A stretch of DNA of 64,000 bases from NCBI RefSeq assembly GCF_025985425.1, contig NZ_CP094972.1:124001-188000 (forward strand), given 5' to 3'. Numbering within the stretch: position 1 is the stretch's first letter; each line of letters starts with the position of its first letter. Positions 12,314-21,628 of this stretch are shown here, piece after piece. The position numbers and the translations under genes were made by a program. Source of the stretch: Entomomonas sp. E2T0 (GTDB lineage Bacteria; Pseudomonadota; Gammaproteobacteria; Pseudomonadales; Pseudomonadaceae). The notes below the pieces were generated by a model. It ran no database searches, was not told where the DNA came from, and saw only the letters and a program-made list of their open reading frames with translations.

Positions 12314-12332
12314 TAACAATAATCTATTGTTA
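12314..12332. repeat. Perfect 8-bp inverted repeat after the DUF2388 gene
   Basis: TAACAATA and TATTGTTA flank a 3-base spacer, 11 bases after the DUF2388 stop. The stem is AT-only apart from one pair on each arm and has no following T tract, so it is a weak terminator at best. It may instead be part of the regulatory region of the next gene. Confidence 0.5.
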
Positions 12333-12357
12333 ATTATTTAGTATGAAAACTCTATCA

Positions 12358-12406
12358 ATACTAATTAGTATCTAAATCTTAATTAGTTGTACTATAATAC
12401 TAATAG
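12358..12406 (+). promoter_or_regulatory. Palindromic operator-like region and -10 element upstream of the Nudix regulator
   Basis: A perfect 14-bp palindrome, ATACTAATTAGTAT (12358-12371), is followed by a second dyad (TTAGT at 12383-12387 and ACTAA at 12399-12403). The half-sites ATTAGT and ATACTAAT recur in both. The second dyad encloses a consensus TATAAT (12393-12398). Two related dyads over a promoter directly ahead of a regulator gene suggest autoregulation; this is inference. Confidence 0.6.
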
Positions 12407-12433
12407 TTTTCTAATTAATAAAAGAATATAAAC

Positions 12434-13192
12434 ATGTCAAAACAAGCATCTAAATCAAAACCTACAGGCTTTTTAGATTTTATTGTACGCCCTCTAGTAA
12501 CAGTAGATATTGCTATTTTTACAGTTAAAGATGACAAATTGCAGGTTTTACTGGTTAAACGACCTAATGATGAACAAGAACCTTTTGCTAATTGTTGGGC
12601 ATTACCTGGTGGCTTTTTAGATGTCACTATTGATCAAGATTTAAATGCTTGTGCTTTACGTAAATTAAAAGAAAAAACTAATGTTAATAGTCCTTACCTT
12701 GAACAGGTAGGTGCATGGGGTAGTAAAGATCGTGATCCTCGAGGTTGGTCTGTTACCCATGTTTATTTTGCATTATTAAGTGCTGATAAGGTTATTTTAC
12801 AACAGGGTGGCAATGCAGCTGAAGTTGCTTGGTTTCCTATCACAAATGACAATATTCAAAAACAACTCGCTTTTGACCATAACGAATTACTCAGTAATGC
12901 CATTCAACGATTACAAGCAAAAGTAGAATACACCTCATTGCCTGCTTATTTGCTACCTGATGAGTTTACCTTACCTGACTTACAAAAAGTCTATGAAATA
13001 GTACTAGACCGCCACCTTGATAAAAGCTCTTTTCGTACACGTATTCTCGCCACCAATTTAGTGGAGCCTGTAACTAACAAAATGCGACCTGCCACTAACA
13101 GACCTGCACAAATTTATCGATTAACTAATCCTGATGTGCTTACTTACTTTCCACGTAGCTTTAAATATAATGAAAAAACTTTAAAATCATAA
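12434..13192 (+). CDS. NrtR-like transcriptional regulator (Nudix domain plus winged helix)
   Basis: This 252-residue protein has an N-terminal Nudix fold (VTVDIAIFTVKDDKLQVLLVKRP...WALPGGF) and a C-terminal winged-helix part (LPDEFTLPDLQKVYEIVLDRHLDKSSFRTRILATNLVEP), the layout of NrtR regulators of NAD metabolism that sense ADP-ribose. The Nudix box is degenerate: after G59-G60, the catalytic REUxEE segment reads R76-K-L-K-E80-K81, missing the first and last Glu. Hydrolysis is therefore doubtful, and a sensor role is more likely. No NAD gene is adjacent, so its targets are unknown. Confidence 0.8.
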   Translation: MSKQASKSKPTGFLDFIVRPLVTVDIAIFTVKDDKLQVLLVKRPNDEQEPFANCWALPGGFLDVTIDQDLNACALRKLKEKTNVNSPYLEQVGAWGSKDRDPRGWSVTHVYFALLSADKVILQQGGNAAEVAWFPITNDNIQKQLAFDHNELLSNAIQRLQAKVEYTSLPAYLLPDEFTLPDLQKVYEIVLDRHLDKSSFRTRILATNLVEPVTNKMRPATNRPAQIYRLTNPDVLTYFPRSFKYNEKTLKS

Positions 13193-13260
13193 TTACTTTT
13201 TAACAGTTACAATACCAATAATAATCAATATACATTGGAAAATTACTATAAGGCTTTTTC

Positions 13261-13932
13261 ATGTCTACTATTCTCGAGTTGTTCCAAGTGATAGGTGTTG
13301 GGTTAGCCATTTTATTGCCATTAGCTAATCCTATTACAGCAGTTGCATTACTGTTAGGATTATCACAAGGAATGACCACTAAACAAATAAATCACGAAGC
13401 ATTAATGGCTGCCATTTATGTTTTTATTATTATGATAGTAGCTTTTTATGGCGGCCAGTTAGTCATGAATACCCTTGGTATTTCTATCCCTGGCTTACGT
13501 ATTGCAGGGGGCTTAATTGTTACATTCATTGGTTTTCAAATGCTTTTTCCCACCAAAGAAATAGGCTTTGACATTACTAAATCAACTGTTGCTGAACTAC
13601 AAACTCAGAATAAAGATAGTATTGCTTTTATTCCTCTTGCTATGCCAGGCACAGCTGGCCCAGGAACTATTGCAATGATCATTAGTAGTGCATCGACAAT
13701 CCAAACGCAAGCTACTTTTTCCCCTATCATACTTAAAATAGCACCTATCTTTATCTTCTTAACCATATCTATTCTTTTATGGTTATGCTTACGCAGTGCT
13801 AATACTATTATGAAATGGATTGGTAAAGGTGGTGTAGAAGCTATCTCTCGCTTAATGGGATTTTTACTGGTCTGTATGGGTGTACAGTTTGTCATTAATG
13901 GCGTACTAGAATTAATAGCTACACATAGTTAA
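13261..13932 (+). CDS. MarC-family integral membrane protein
   Basis: This 223-residue protein has about six hydrophobic segments and the family N-terminal motif [18 protein letters not shown], with [16 protein letters not shown] in the middle. MarC/UPF0056 proteins are inner-membrane proteins of unsettled function, sometimes annotated as amino-acid transporters. They are not proven to affect multiple antibiotic resistance. It is likely transcribed alone or with the Nudix regulator 68 bases upstream. Confidence 0.88.
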   Translation: MSTILELFQVIGVGLAILLPLANPITAVALLLGLSQGMTTKQINHEALMAAIYVFIIMIVAFYGGQLVMNTLGISIPGLRIAGGLIVTFIGFQMLFPTKEIGFDITKSTVAELQTQNKDSIAFIPLAMPGTAGPGTIAMIISSASTIQTQATFSPIILKIAPIFIFLTISILLWLCLRSANTIMKWIGKGGVEAISRLMGFLLVCMGVQFVINGVLELIATHS

Positions 13933-13960
13933 ATAACAAATAATATTCTTGTTATTTAAC
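13928..13960. terminator. Inverted repeat between convergent marC-family gene and pgi
   Basis: A perfect 12-bp inverted repeat (arms 13928-13939 and 13949-13960, 9-base loop) begins inside the marC-family stop codon. It lies between two convergent genes. The stem is AT-rich and no long T run follows, so terminator function is plausible but not certain. Confidence 0.5.
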
Positions 13961-13979
13961 TAATAATAGCAATGCTACA

Positions 13980-15650
13980 CTAACCTCTATGGTGATTACG
14001 GAAATAATTAATTAATCCTTGGGTAGAAGTATCCTCAGCAGGAACAGGTTGATAATCTGTTAATCCTTTATAAACAGCTAGCCCTAACTCCTTACCTAGT
14101 TCTACACCCCACTGATCAAATGCATTAATTCCCCAAATAACACTCTGCACAAATACTTTATGCTCATATAAGGCTACTAATGCACCTAAACTACGCGGGC
14201 TTACACGCTCTAACACTAGCGTATTAGAAGGCCTATTACCTAGAATAACTTTATGAGGTGCTAATTTTTCTATTTGTTCTGCTGAACAACCTCTTTCTTT
14301 TAGCTCTTGCTCGACTTGTTGTTTATTTTTACCTAGCATCAATGCTTGACTTTGACTTAAACAATTGGCATATAACCATTGATGATGATTATTTAATGGA
14401 TTAGCACTGACCACAGGCACAATAAAATCAACAGAAATAAACCGTGTTCCCTGATGTAATAATTGATGATATGCATGCTGTCCATTACAGCCCACACCGC
14501 CCCATATAATAGGCCCACTATCAATTGTTAAAGGGCTACCATCTTGACGTACACCTTTGCCATTAGACTCCATATCTAATTGTTGTAGATGCCTTACAAA
14601 ATCTCTTAAATTATGGTCATAAGGTAAGATAGCATGGCTCTGCGCATCAAAGAAATTACTATACCAAACGCCCAACAATGCCATTAATACAGGCATATTT
14701 TTTTCAAAAGGCGCCGTTAAGAAGTGTTGATCCATCATATAAGCGCCAGCCAATAACTCTTTAAAGTTAGACATGCCAACACTTAATGCAATGGGCAAAC
14801 CTATTGCTGACCATAGGGAATAACGTCCCCCTACCCAATCCCACATAGGGAAAATATTTTCTTTAGCAATACCGAACTCAACAGCAGCCTCTACATTAGA
14901 AGAAACTGCAATAAAATGTCTTGCTAAATCTTTTTCTGAGCCACCTTGGGCTAAAAACCAACATCTTGCTGCTTGAGCATTTTTTAATGTCTCTAACGTA
15001 CCAAATGATTTACTCGATACAATAAATAGTGTCGTTTCTGCATTTAATTCTGCAACTACTTCCCTAAACTCACTGCCATCAATATTCGCTAAATAATGGC
15101 AAGTTACTCCTTTCTGGGCAAAAGGTAGCAATCCTTCAGATACCAACATCGGGCCTAAAAATGAACCACCAATACCAATATTAACTACATCTGTAATAGG
15201 CTTTTCTGTAAAGCCACGCCATAATTTATTATGTATACTATTAACCAATTCTGTCATTTGATGCAGAACTTGATGTACCTCTGGCATAATATCTACATCA
15301 TTAATAAATACTTGATCGCCATAAGGTCTTCTTAGTGCAGTATGTAAGGCTGCTCTATTCTCTGAAGCATTAACAAATTTCCCTGAAAATAAATCTTCTC
15401 TTGCTTGCTCCACACCTACATCATTAGCTAACTTTACTAATAATTGTATGGTTTCTTTAGTAATCAAATTTTTAGAATAATCAAACAGTAACTCACAACC
15501 CTCTAATGAAAACTCTTGAAATCGTTTAGAGTTTTCAGCAAATGCTTGGCGCATATCAAAGTTTTTCATTAACTGATAATGTTCAGTTAATGCTTGCCAT
15601 ATTGATAGCTTAGTAACATCTTGTGGTTGTATATAGTAAGGCACAGTCAT
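13980..15650 (-). CDS. pgi: Glucose-6-phosphate isomerase
   Basis: Pgi interconverts glucose-6-phosphate and fructose-6-phosphate. The ATG at 15650 ([21 protein letters not shown]) gives 556 residues; the frame could also begin at an adjacent TTG. Signatures include [41 protein letters not shown] and the catalytic region [16 protein letters not shown]. The product feeds glmS with fructose-6-phosphate. It is monocistronic and convergent with the marC-family gene. Confidence 0.97.
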   Translation of the reverse strand: MTVPYYIQPQDVTKLSIWQALTEHYQLMKNFDMRQAFAENSKRFQEFSLEGCELLFDYSKNLITKETIQLLVKLANDVGVEQAREDLFSGKFVNASENRAALHTALRRPYGDQVFINDVDIMPEVHQVLHQMTELVNSIHNKLWRGFTEKPITDVVNIGIGGSFLGPMLVSEGLLPFAQKGVTCHYLANIDGSEFREVVAELNAETTLFIVSSKSFGTLETLKNAQAARCWFLAQGGSEKDLARHFIAVSSNVEAAVEFGIAKENIFPMWDWVGGRYSLWSAIGLPIALSVGMSNFKELLAGAYMMDQHFLTAPFEKNMPVLMALLGVWYSNFFDAQSHAILPYDHNLRDFVRHLQQLDMESNGKGVRQDGSPLTIDSGPIIWGGVGCNGQHAYHQLLHQGTRFISVDFIVPVVSANPLNNHHQWLYANCLSQSQALMLGKNKQQVEQELKERGCSAEQIEKLAPHKVILGNRPSNTLVLERVSPRSLGALVALYEHKVFVQSVIWGINAFDQWGVELGKELGLAVYKGLTDYQPVPAEDTSTQGLINYFRNHHRG

Positions 15651-15789
15651 CAATATTCCTTGCCGATTAATTAGATTGTTAAAGTTATTATAATATCATT
15701 TATATAATAACTAATAACCATTATAATGATTCAGTTAGCTAAAAGTAGCTAACATCACATTTAAGTCTCTTACTAAAAGGAGAACTATC

Positions 15790-16032
15790 ATGAGTACTTT
15801 TAACAATAAAGGCTTTTTTTGAGCCAACCAGCAAACGCCGCAAAGGCTTCCCATCAGAAACCAACGTCAAACGAGGCTTAGTTCGCACTGTTCATGGCGA
15901 TAAAGTTTTAGAAGAAAAACTAGGACGCAATGATCCTTGTCCTTGTGGTTCTGGGCATAGCTTTTAAGAAATGTTGCCTTAAAACAGGCTGTTTTCGATG
16001 GCAGTAATCGTCATGATTATTACCGCGAATAA
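15790..16032 (+). pseudogene. Small SEC-C motif protein gene with three +1 T frameshifts
   Basis: A strong Shine-Dalgarno (AAAAGGAG) precedes ATG 15790. The frame stops after 10 codons at a seven-T run. Dropping single extra Ts at three T runs (15814-15820, about 15962-15965 and about 16012-16015) restores an uninterrupted 80-residue protein. That protein has [16 protein letters not shown], then KKCCLKTGCF, then DGSNRHDYYRE and a stop. CPCGSG...KKCC is the zinc-binding SEC-C signature found in SecA tails and small stand-alone proteins. All three lesions are the same kind. It is a recent pseudogene, a homopolymer artefact, or a slippage-expressed gene. Confidence 0.75.
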
Positions 16033-16056
16033 ATACCTTTTCTTTAACCTATAATA

Positions 16057-16092
16057 CAAAGGTAGAACGTTAGTGCTTACAGTCTACCTTTG
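16057..16092 (+). terminator. Hairpin downstream of the SEC-C gene
   Basis: CAAAGGTAGA and TCTACCTTTG form a perfect 10-bp stem around a 16-base loop, 24 bases after the restored SEC-C stop. No T tract follows, so this is only a candidate terminator or processing structure. Confidence 0.45.
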
Positions 16093-16231
16093 CTATATTA
16101 GAAAGCTTAAAATAACCAATAGCGCTTATCCCATAACTAGCTCTATTATTAAATTATATTGCTTTATATTTAATTAAATATCACTATTGATTTTTTTAGT
16201 TCCTTTTAATGTTTTGACTTACAATTAGCTA

Positions 16232-17296
16232 ATGACCAACTCCTCTTTAAAAAAAATCATTCATATCGATTGTGATTGTTTTTATGCTTCTATTGAGATG
16301 CGTGATGATCCAAAACTTGTCGGCAAACCTATTGCAGTTGGTGGTACACCCGACAAACGTGGAGTGGTAGCTACTTGTAACTATGAAGCTAGAGCTTATG
16401 GTATCCGCTCTGCTATGTCATCCCAAAAAGCCTATAAGCTTTGCCCTGATTTACTTTTTATTAGGCCACGTTTTGATGTCTACCGTGCGGTATCAAAACA
16501 AATTCATCAAATATTTCAAGATTACACATCAATTATAGAGCCTCTATCACTGGATGAAGCCTATCTTGATGTTACTGATAGCCCTCTCTATAACAATAGT
16601 GCTACACGTATTGCCAAAATAATTCAACAACGTATCCAACAAGAAATTGGTATTACTGCCTCTGCAGGTGTAGCTCCCAATAAATTTTTAGCTAAAATTG
16701 CCAGTGATTGGAAAAAACCCAGTGGCTTATTTGTTATTACACCTGAGAAAATGGATGACTTTATTCTTCACTTACCTGTTCATAAACTACATGGTGTAGG
16801 CAAAGTAACAGCGGCTAAATTAAATCAATTAGGCATTAACACTTGCTATGATTTAAGACAATGGAGTCGTTCAGAACTACTGCGAGAATTTAGTAGTTTT
16901 GGAGAAAGACTTTGGCATCTTGCCAGAGGTATAGATGATCGTCCAGTTAAAACACACCGTCGTCAATCAGTGAGTGTAGAGCGTACTTTCGAAGAAGATT
17001 TACCCGACTTGCAACATTGTCTTACAAAACTACCTGAGTTAATACTCGAATTAAACAATCGAATAGCACGGTTAGATAGCAGTTATAAAACAGGAAAACC
17101 TTTTGTTAAAGTAAAATTCCATGACTTTACTCAAACAACCTTAGAACAACAAGGTGCTCCTCTTGACTTAACAAGTTATCAGACCTTACTTAAACAAGCT
17201 TTTGAACGTGGCAATAAACCCGTTAGACTATTAGGCATTGGTACTCGTGTAATTGATTTAAAAGATATTAATATCCAATTAACACTCTTTAACTAG
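16232..17296 (+). CDS. dinB: DNA polymerase IV (Y-family translesion polymerase)
   Basis: This is an error-prone translesion DNA polymerase. The 354 residues include the catalytic palm motifs KIIHIDCDCFYASIEM (first Asp pair) and EPLSLDEAYLDVT (Asp-Glu), ATCNYEARAYGIRSAMSS in the fingers, ASAGVAPNKFLAKIASDWKKPSG, and the little-finger region beginning RRQSVSVERTFEEDL. No beta-clamp peptide is obvious except the C-terminal IQLTLFN, which fits the usual clamp-binding QL.LF pattern. I saw no LexA-type box upstream. Confidence 0.96.
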   Translation: MTNSSLKKIIHIDCDCFYASIEMRDDPKLVGKPIAVGGTPDKRGVVATCNYEARAYGIRSAMSSQKAYKLCPDLLFIRPRFDVYRAVSKQIHQIFQDYTSIIEPLSLDEAYLDVTDSPLYNNSATRIAKIIQQRIQQEIGITASAGVAPNKFLAKIASDWKKPSGLFVITPEKMDDFILHLPVHKLHGVGKVTAAKLNQLGINTCYDLRQWSRSELLREFSSFGERLWHLARGIDDRPVKTHRRQSVSVERTFEEDLPDLQHCLTKLPELILELNNRIARLDSSYKTGKPFVKVKFHDFTQTTLEQQGAPLDLTSYQTLLKQAFERGNKPVRLLGIGTRVIDLKDINIQLTLFN

Positions 17297-17388
17297 TCTT
17301 TGATCAGCAAATGTTAATCAATGATTTAGTATAATCCTATTTATTTTGCTAAATATAAAAGTTAACTACAATTTACCGTGAGATATTA

Positions 17389-19005
17389 ATGAAAGCTTTA
17401 CAATTAAGCCGCTACAGTTTTTTTGTTTTTTGTATTTTATTTACGCTAATTACAGCCCCATTTGCTATGATCCATAACTGGTTATGGGTCTTTACTTTAA
17501 TAGGGACTGTATTATCATTGATTGGTATCTATGACCTGTTTCAACCAAAACATTCCGTTTGTCGTAATTACCCTATTCTAGGGCATATACGCTTTATGAT
17601 TGAATATATACGTCCAGAAATTCGCCAATATCTCATCGAATCCGATACAGAAGCACTACCCTTTAGTAGACAAGAACGCTCTTTAGTTTATAGACGTGCA
17701 AAAAATTTAGATGCTAATAAAGCATTTGGTACAGTAGAAGATATTTATAAAACAGGCTTTGAGTTTATTAGCCATTCGATTATACCTGCCACCATTCAAG
17801 ACCCTGAAAGTTTCCGAGTAACTATTGGTACTGACCAATGTAAACAACCTTATTCAGCCTCTCTTCTAAATATCTCAGCCATGAGTTTTGGGGCGTTAAG
17901 TGCTAATGCTATCCGTGCTTTAAATAAAGGAGCTAAAAAAGGTAATTTTGCCCATGACTCTGGTGAAGGTGGGCTTAGTGCCTACCACAAAGAAAATGGT
18001 GGTGACCTAATTTGGCAAATAGCTAGTGGTTACTTTGGTTGCCGAACAGATGATGGTAAATTTAACCCTGAGCGCTTCGCTGCACAAGCAGCTAATCCAC
18101 AAATAAAAATGATTGAAGTAAAACTCAGTCAAGGTGCCAAACCTGGTCATGGTGGAATGCTTCCCAAAGATAAAGTAACCGCTGAAATTGCTGCTACTCG
18201 TGAAGTGCCTATGGGGCAAGACTGTATATCTCCTCCTTGCCATAGTGCATTCTCAACCCCTCTTGAACTTATGCAGTTTATTGCCCAATTGCGTGAATTA
18301 AGTGATGGCAAACCTGTTGGTTTTAAAATTTGTATTGGTCACCCTTGGGAATTTGCGGCTATTGTAAAAGCCATGTTAGAAACTAAGATATTACCTGACT
18401 TTATTGTTGTAGACGGTAAAGAAGGTGGTACAGGTGATGCACCTGTTGAGTTTAGTGATCATATTGGGTTACCACTAAGACAAGGGCTTTCTTTTGTCCA
18501 CAATATTTTAGTAGGGACTAATTTACGAGATAAAATAAAAATTGCAGCCAGTGGTAAAATCATCAGTGGTTTTGATATTGTTCGCGCCTTAGCAATGGGC
18601 GCGGATTGGGTTAACTCTGCACGTGGTTTTATGTTTGCCATTGGTTGTATTCAATCACAAGCATGTAATACCAATAAATGCCCAACAGGTGTTGCTACCC
18701 AAGACCCACTCAGACAAAATGCACTGGTTGTGCCCGATAAAGCAGAACGTGTGTATCATTTCCATAAAAATACTTTGCATGCCTTTGCTGAAATGTTAGC
18801 CGCTACTGGTTTAAATCATCCCACTGAATTAAAACCACATCATGTGGCAAGACGTATTTCTGATAATGAAATTCGCCTACTTTCAAATATTGATTACTAT
18901 TTAAAACAAGGCGAATTATTATCAGGCCAAATTGCTAGTCCTTTCTATTCTGATGTATGGAATATAGCCCAAGCAAACTCATTTGAGCCTAGCCATAATG
19001 TATAG
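17389..19005 (+). CDS. FMN-binding glutamate-synthase-family membrane protein
   Basis: This 538-residue protein has two hydrophobic N-terminal segments (about residues 8-50) and a soluble domain homologous to the FMN/Fe-S domain of glutamate synthase large subunit. Landmarks are ISAMSFGALSANAIRALNKGAKKG, DSGEGGLSAYH, KLSQGAKPGHGGMLP, VDGKEGGTGDAP and CIQSQACNTNKCPTGVATQDP. It lacks the glutaminase domain, so it is not GltB itself. Members of this family are usually annotated only by similarity; its electron donor and substrate are unknown. Confidence 0.88.
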   Translation: MKALQLSRYSFFVFCILFTLITAPFAMIHNWLWVFTLIGTVLSLIGIYDLFQPKHSVCRNYPILGHIRFMIEYIRPEIRQYLIESDTEALPFSRQERSLVYRRAKNLDANKAFGTVEDIYKTGFEFISHSIIPATIQDPESFRVTIGTDQCKQPYSASLLNISAMSFGALSANAIRALNKGAKKGNFAHDSGEGGLSAYHKENGGDLIWQIASGYFGCRTDDGKFNPERFAAQAANPQIKMIEVKLSQGAKPGHGGMLPKDKVTAEIAATREVPMGQDCISPPCHSAFSTPLELMQFIAQLRELSDGKPVGFKICIGHPWEFAAIVKAMLETKILPDFIVVDGKEGGTGDAPVEFSDHIGLPLRQGLSFVHNILVGTNLRDKIKIAASGKIISGFDIVRALAMGADWVNSARGFMFAIGCIQSQACNTNKCPTGVATQDPLRQNALVVPDKAERVYHFHKNTLHAFAEMLAATGLNHPTELKPHHVARRISDNEIRLLSNIDYYLKQGELLSGQIASPFYSDVWNIAQANSFEPSHNV

Positions 19006-19016
19006 TTAATTGATTG

Positions 19017-19060
19017 ATTATCGGCAAACGGACTATGCTCTAGTCCTGTTTGTCGATAAT
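19017..19060. terminator. Long hairpin between convergent genes
   Basis: Arms 19017-19034 and 19042-19060 pair almost perfectly, with one G-U pair and one bulged A, around a 7-base loop. The hairpin lies between the FMN-protein stop and the convergent DUF2061 gene. No T run follows on either strand. Confidence 0.6.
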
Positions 19061-19077
19061 AGTGATGACATACCATA

Positions 19078-19296
19078 TTAAGCTGAGATAACTTCATAAT
19101 TTTCCCTCGCTATGTTTTTTGCCTTAGTTGTTTTAATACGATTCCATACTTTCTCATGAAAATAAAAACCAACAGCATTACATAATGGTTCAACCAATGC
19201 GACCAAACCACCTACAGCTATACTTCCTGTTAATAAATAAGCAACACTAAATGCGATAATAAAGTGCATACAAGTAAAGGTTACAGTCTTAATCAT
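19078..19296 (-). CDS. DUF2061 small membrane protein
   Basis: This 72-residue protein matches the DUF2061 pattern: TVTFTCMHFIIAFSVAYLLTGSIAVGGLVALVEPLCNAVGFYFHEKVWNRI. It has two hydrophobic segments and the conserved ending YFHE..W. Function is unknown. It is a single gene, convergent with the FMN protein. Confidence 0.85.
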   Translation of the reverse strand: MIKTVTFTCMHFIIAFSVAYLLTGSIAVGGLVALVEPLCNAVGFYFHEKVWNRIKTTKAKNIARENYEVISA

Positions 19297-19487
19297 TTCT
19301 CTTACTCCAATTAAGAATAATTCTTAATTACAGTATATTCCTCTCTATTTTTTAATAAAATTTATTATTACTATAAATCCAATTATAAAAAACTATAAAT
19401 ATAATTTCTTTAGACAAAAAATTAGACATCAATTAAATAATATACTACTGTAAGCTCCACCTAAAATTATTAAACAGGGAAATTACA

Positions 19488-20528
19488 ATGAAAAACATTA
19501 TCACCTTGTTAGATGTTAATATTCCAATCATTCAGGCTCCTATGGCTGGTGTGCAAGATAGCCAACTAGCTATTGCTGTTAGTAATGCAGGCGCTTTAGG
19601 ATCATTACCCTGTACCACGCTATCTGTAGAAGAATTACATAAAGAATTAACCACTATAGAAAAACAAACTAAAAATCCCATTAATCTAAATTTCTTTTGC
19701 CACAAAATAACTGAGCCTAACCACGAACAACAAGCCGCATGGTTTAAAGAATTAGCTCCTTTTTTTAATAAATATGAGATTGATCCTACTACTATAAAGA
19801 TTGAAGCCAATCGTCGTCCATTTAGTCAAGAACAACTGGATGTATTAACTGAATTTAAACCCAGAGTAGTTAGTTTTCATTTTGGTTTGCCTGACAAAAA
19901 CTTACTAGATCAACTGAAAGAGTGGGGAACCACCATTCTATCCACAGCAACTACCATAGAAGAAGCACTTTATCTACAAGCCAATGGTGCTGACATTATT
20001 ATTGCGCAAGGATTAGAAGCAGGCGGACACCGTGGTATGTTTCTAACTGATGATTTAATGACACAAATGGGCACAATGGCTTTACTACCACAGATTGTTG
20101 AAGCAGTAAATATTCCTGTCATCGCTACGGGTGGGATAGCCAATGCTAACTGCGTGAAAGCAGCCATGACACTAGGTGCTTCAGGCGTACAAGTGGGTAC
20201 CAGTTACTTACTATGCCCTGAAGCAAAAACCAGTTTGCTGCATCGACAGGCAATCCTTTCCGATGAAATTAAACACACCGCTATCACTAATATTTTTACG
20301 GGAAAACCTGCACGGGCGCTTATAAATAAGGCTATTCAAGAAATTGGCGCACTTAACCCCCTAGCACCTACTTTCCCTTATGCTACACCAGCAATGGCGA
20401 CACTCAGGCAAATAGCAGAATCACAAGATAGTAATGACTTCACTCCTTTATGGGCCAGCCAAAACACTAGTGGCTGTAATATTATTCCTGCCGCAGAAAT
20501 TACTAAACAATTAGCTAAAGGGATATAA
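19488..20528 (+). CDS. Nitronate monooxygenase family protein
   Basis: This FMN-dependent TIM-barrel enzyme of the 2-nitropropane dioxygenase family would oxidise alkyl nitronates. The 346 residues contain IPIIQAPMAGVQDSQLAIAVSNAGALGSLP, HFGLP, AQGLEAGGHRG with the presumed catalytic His, IPVIATGGIANA and GASGVQVGTSYLLCPEA, all typical. Its last 18 bases overlap the 3' end of the convergent saccharopine-dehydrogenase-like gene. The true substrate cannot be told from sequence. Confidence 0.88.
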   Translation: MKNIITLLDVNIPIIQAPMAGVQDSQLAIAVSNAGALGSLPCTTLSVEELHKELTTIEKQTKNPINLNFFCHKITEPNHEQQAAWFKELAPFFNKYEIDPTTIKIEANRRPFSQEQLDVLTEFKPRVVSFHFGLPDKNLLDQLKEWGTTILSTATTIEEALYLQANGADIIIAQGLEAGGHRGMFLTDDLMTQMGTMALLPQIVEAVNIPVIATGGIANANCVKAAMTLGASGVQVGTSYLLCPEAKTSLLHRQAILSDEIKHTAITNIFTGKPARALINKAIQEIGALNPLAPTFPYATPAMATLRQIAESQDSNDFTPLWASQNTSGCNIIPAAEITKQLAKGI

Positions 20529-21617
20529 CTCATGTAGTTTAGTTGTTATACGTAAGCCTGCTAACTCTGCTAAATATTCATCAAGCGTTAGCAACCCCAT
20601 ACTAGACATTGCACCTCTAGCTACTAGCTTATCAGTTAATAATTTACGAGTTAAAGCGACAGAAGAAAGACAAGGGATATTTACACCATCATTAGCCGAT
20701 GCAATAAGCTCCCAACTTAATTTAAGTGGTTTTTTATTCTTATCCAACCCTGTCAGCTGAATATACATACCACTATTACCATCACCGAAACGTTCTAATA
20801 TTAATGAATTTTTGTGCAAAATTGCTGCATATTTTTGGGGCTTTCTAATTATTCCGAAACGAATCAACCAAGAAAAAAACCATGTACCATAATGAGTAAG
20901 TTTTAAGCCTGTACCTGCTGAAAAAGTAACGGTATTAACTCCTTTATAATATTCAGGAAATAAACTTAAATCAGGAACGTCACAAGCAGCTACAGAGCGT
21001 TTTCCTACAGGTTCTGAAAACTGGTGTGTGGATAAATTTTGCCAACCAAAACGATTTTGCCACACACCATCAACCCATTGTTTAATAGGCTTACCACAAT
21101 AAGCTAACATCCCCTCAATAGTAGATTTTCCAGGTATTTTCTCAGAGGTACTAATGCCTATTTCTATTATTCGTAACTCTGAAAAAGCAGGTAGTAACTC
21201 ATTAATCACAGCGCTACTTAAACCAGGTACAGAGCTAGCACCAGCACAAACCAATACATTTTGCTGTTGAGCTTGCTCATGTAATATATTAATACCACAC
21301 ACAAACTCCCGACCATCTGCCAAATCAATATAATGAGAGTTCGCTTCAATAGCCGCTTTAGCCACAGCATAATTTTGTCCTTGAAAAGGGCCTGCTGTGG
21401 AGATTAATAAATTAATTTGTTGTTGTTTTAAAATATTAGCTAAATCTGTTTGATTAGCATCCAACTGTATAGCCTCTGCGTTTATCTTCCCTGCAAACTG
21501 TTGTGCTTTTACTAAATTTCTGCCTGCGATAATAAGCTGAATACCAGCTATTTTATGTAAATGCTGTGCTATTATTTGCCCAAAGTTTCCATAACCACCT
21601 AAGATTAACACACGCAT
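20511..21617 (-). CDS. Saccharopine-dehydrogenase-like NAD(P)-binding protein
   Basis: The 368 residues open with the Rossmann motif MRVLILGGYGNFGQIIAQHL, followed by IIAGRN, LLISTAGPFQGQNYAVAKAAIEANSHYIDLADG and CAGASSVPGLSSAVI. These place it in the saccharopine dehydrogenase NADP-binding family of poorly characterised oxidoreductases. It lies 11 bases downstream of the PLP-dependent deaminase gene on the same strand, so the two are probably co-transcribed. Substrate unknown. Confidence 0.82.
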   Translation of the reverse strand: MRVLILGGYGNFGQIIAQHLHKIAGIQLIIAGRNLVKAQQFAGKINAEAIQLDANQTDLANILKQQQINLLISTAGPFQGQNYAVAKAAIEANSHYIDLADGREFVCGINILHEQAQQQNVLVCAGASSVPGLSSAVINELLPAFSELRIIEIGISTSEKIPGKSTIEGMLAYCGKPIKQWVDGVWQNRFGWQNLSTHQFSEPVGKRSVAACDVPDLSLFPEYYKGVNTVTFSAGTGLKLTHYGTWFFSWLIRFGIIRKPQKYAAILHKNSLILERFGDGNSGMYIQLTGLDKNKKPLKLSWELIASANDGVNIPCLSSVALTRKLLTDKLVARGAMSSMGLLTLDEYLAELAGLRITTKLHELYPFS

Positions 21618-21628
21618 CCCGTCGCTCC

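Noticed and set aside
16033-16231. LexA/SOS box ahead of dinB
   Set aside because: I looked for a CTGT-N8-ACAG-type dyad and found none in the 199 bases upstream.
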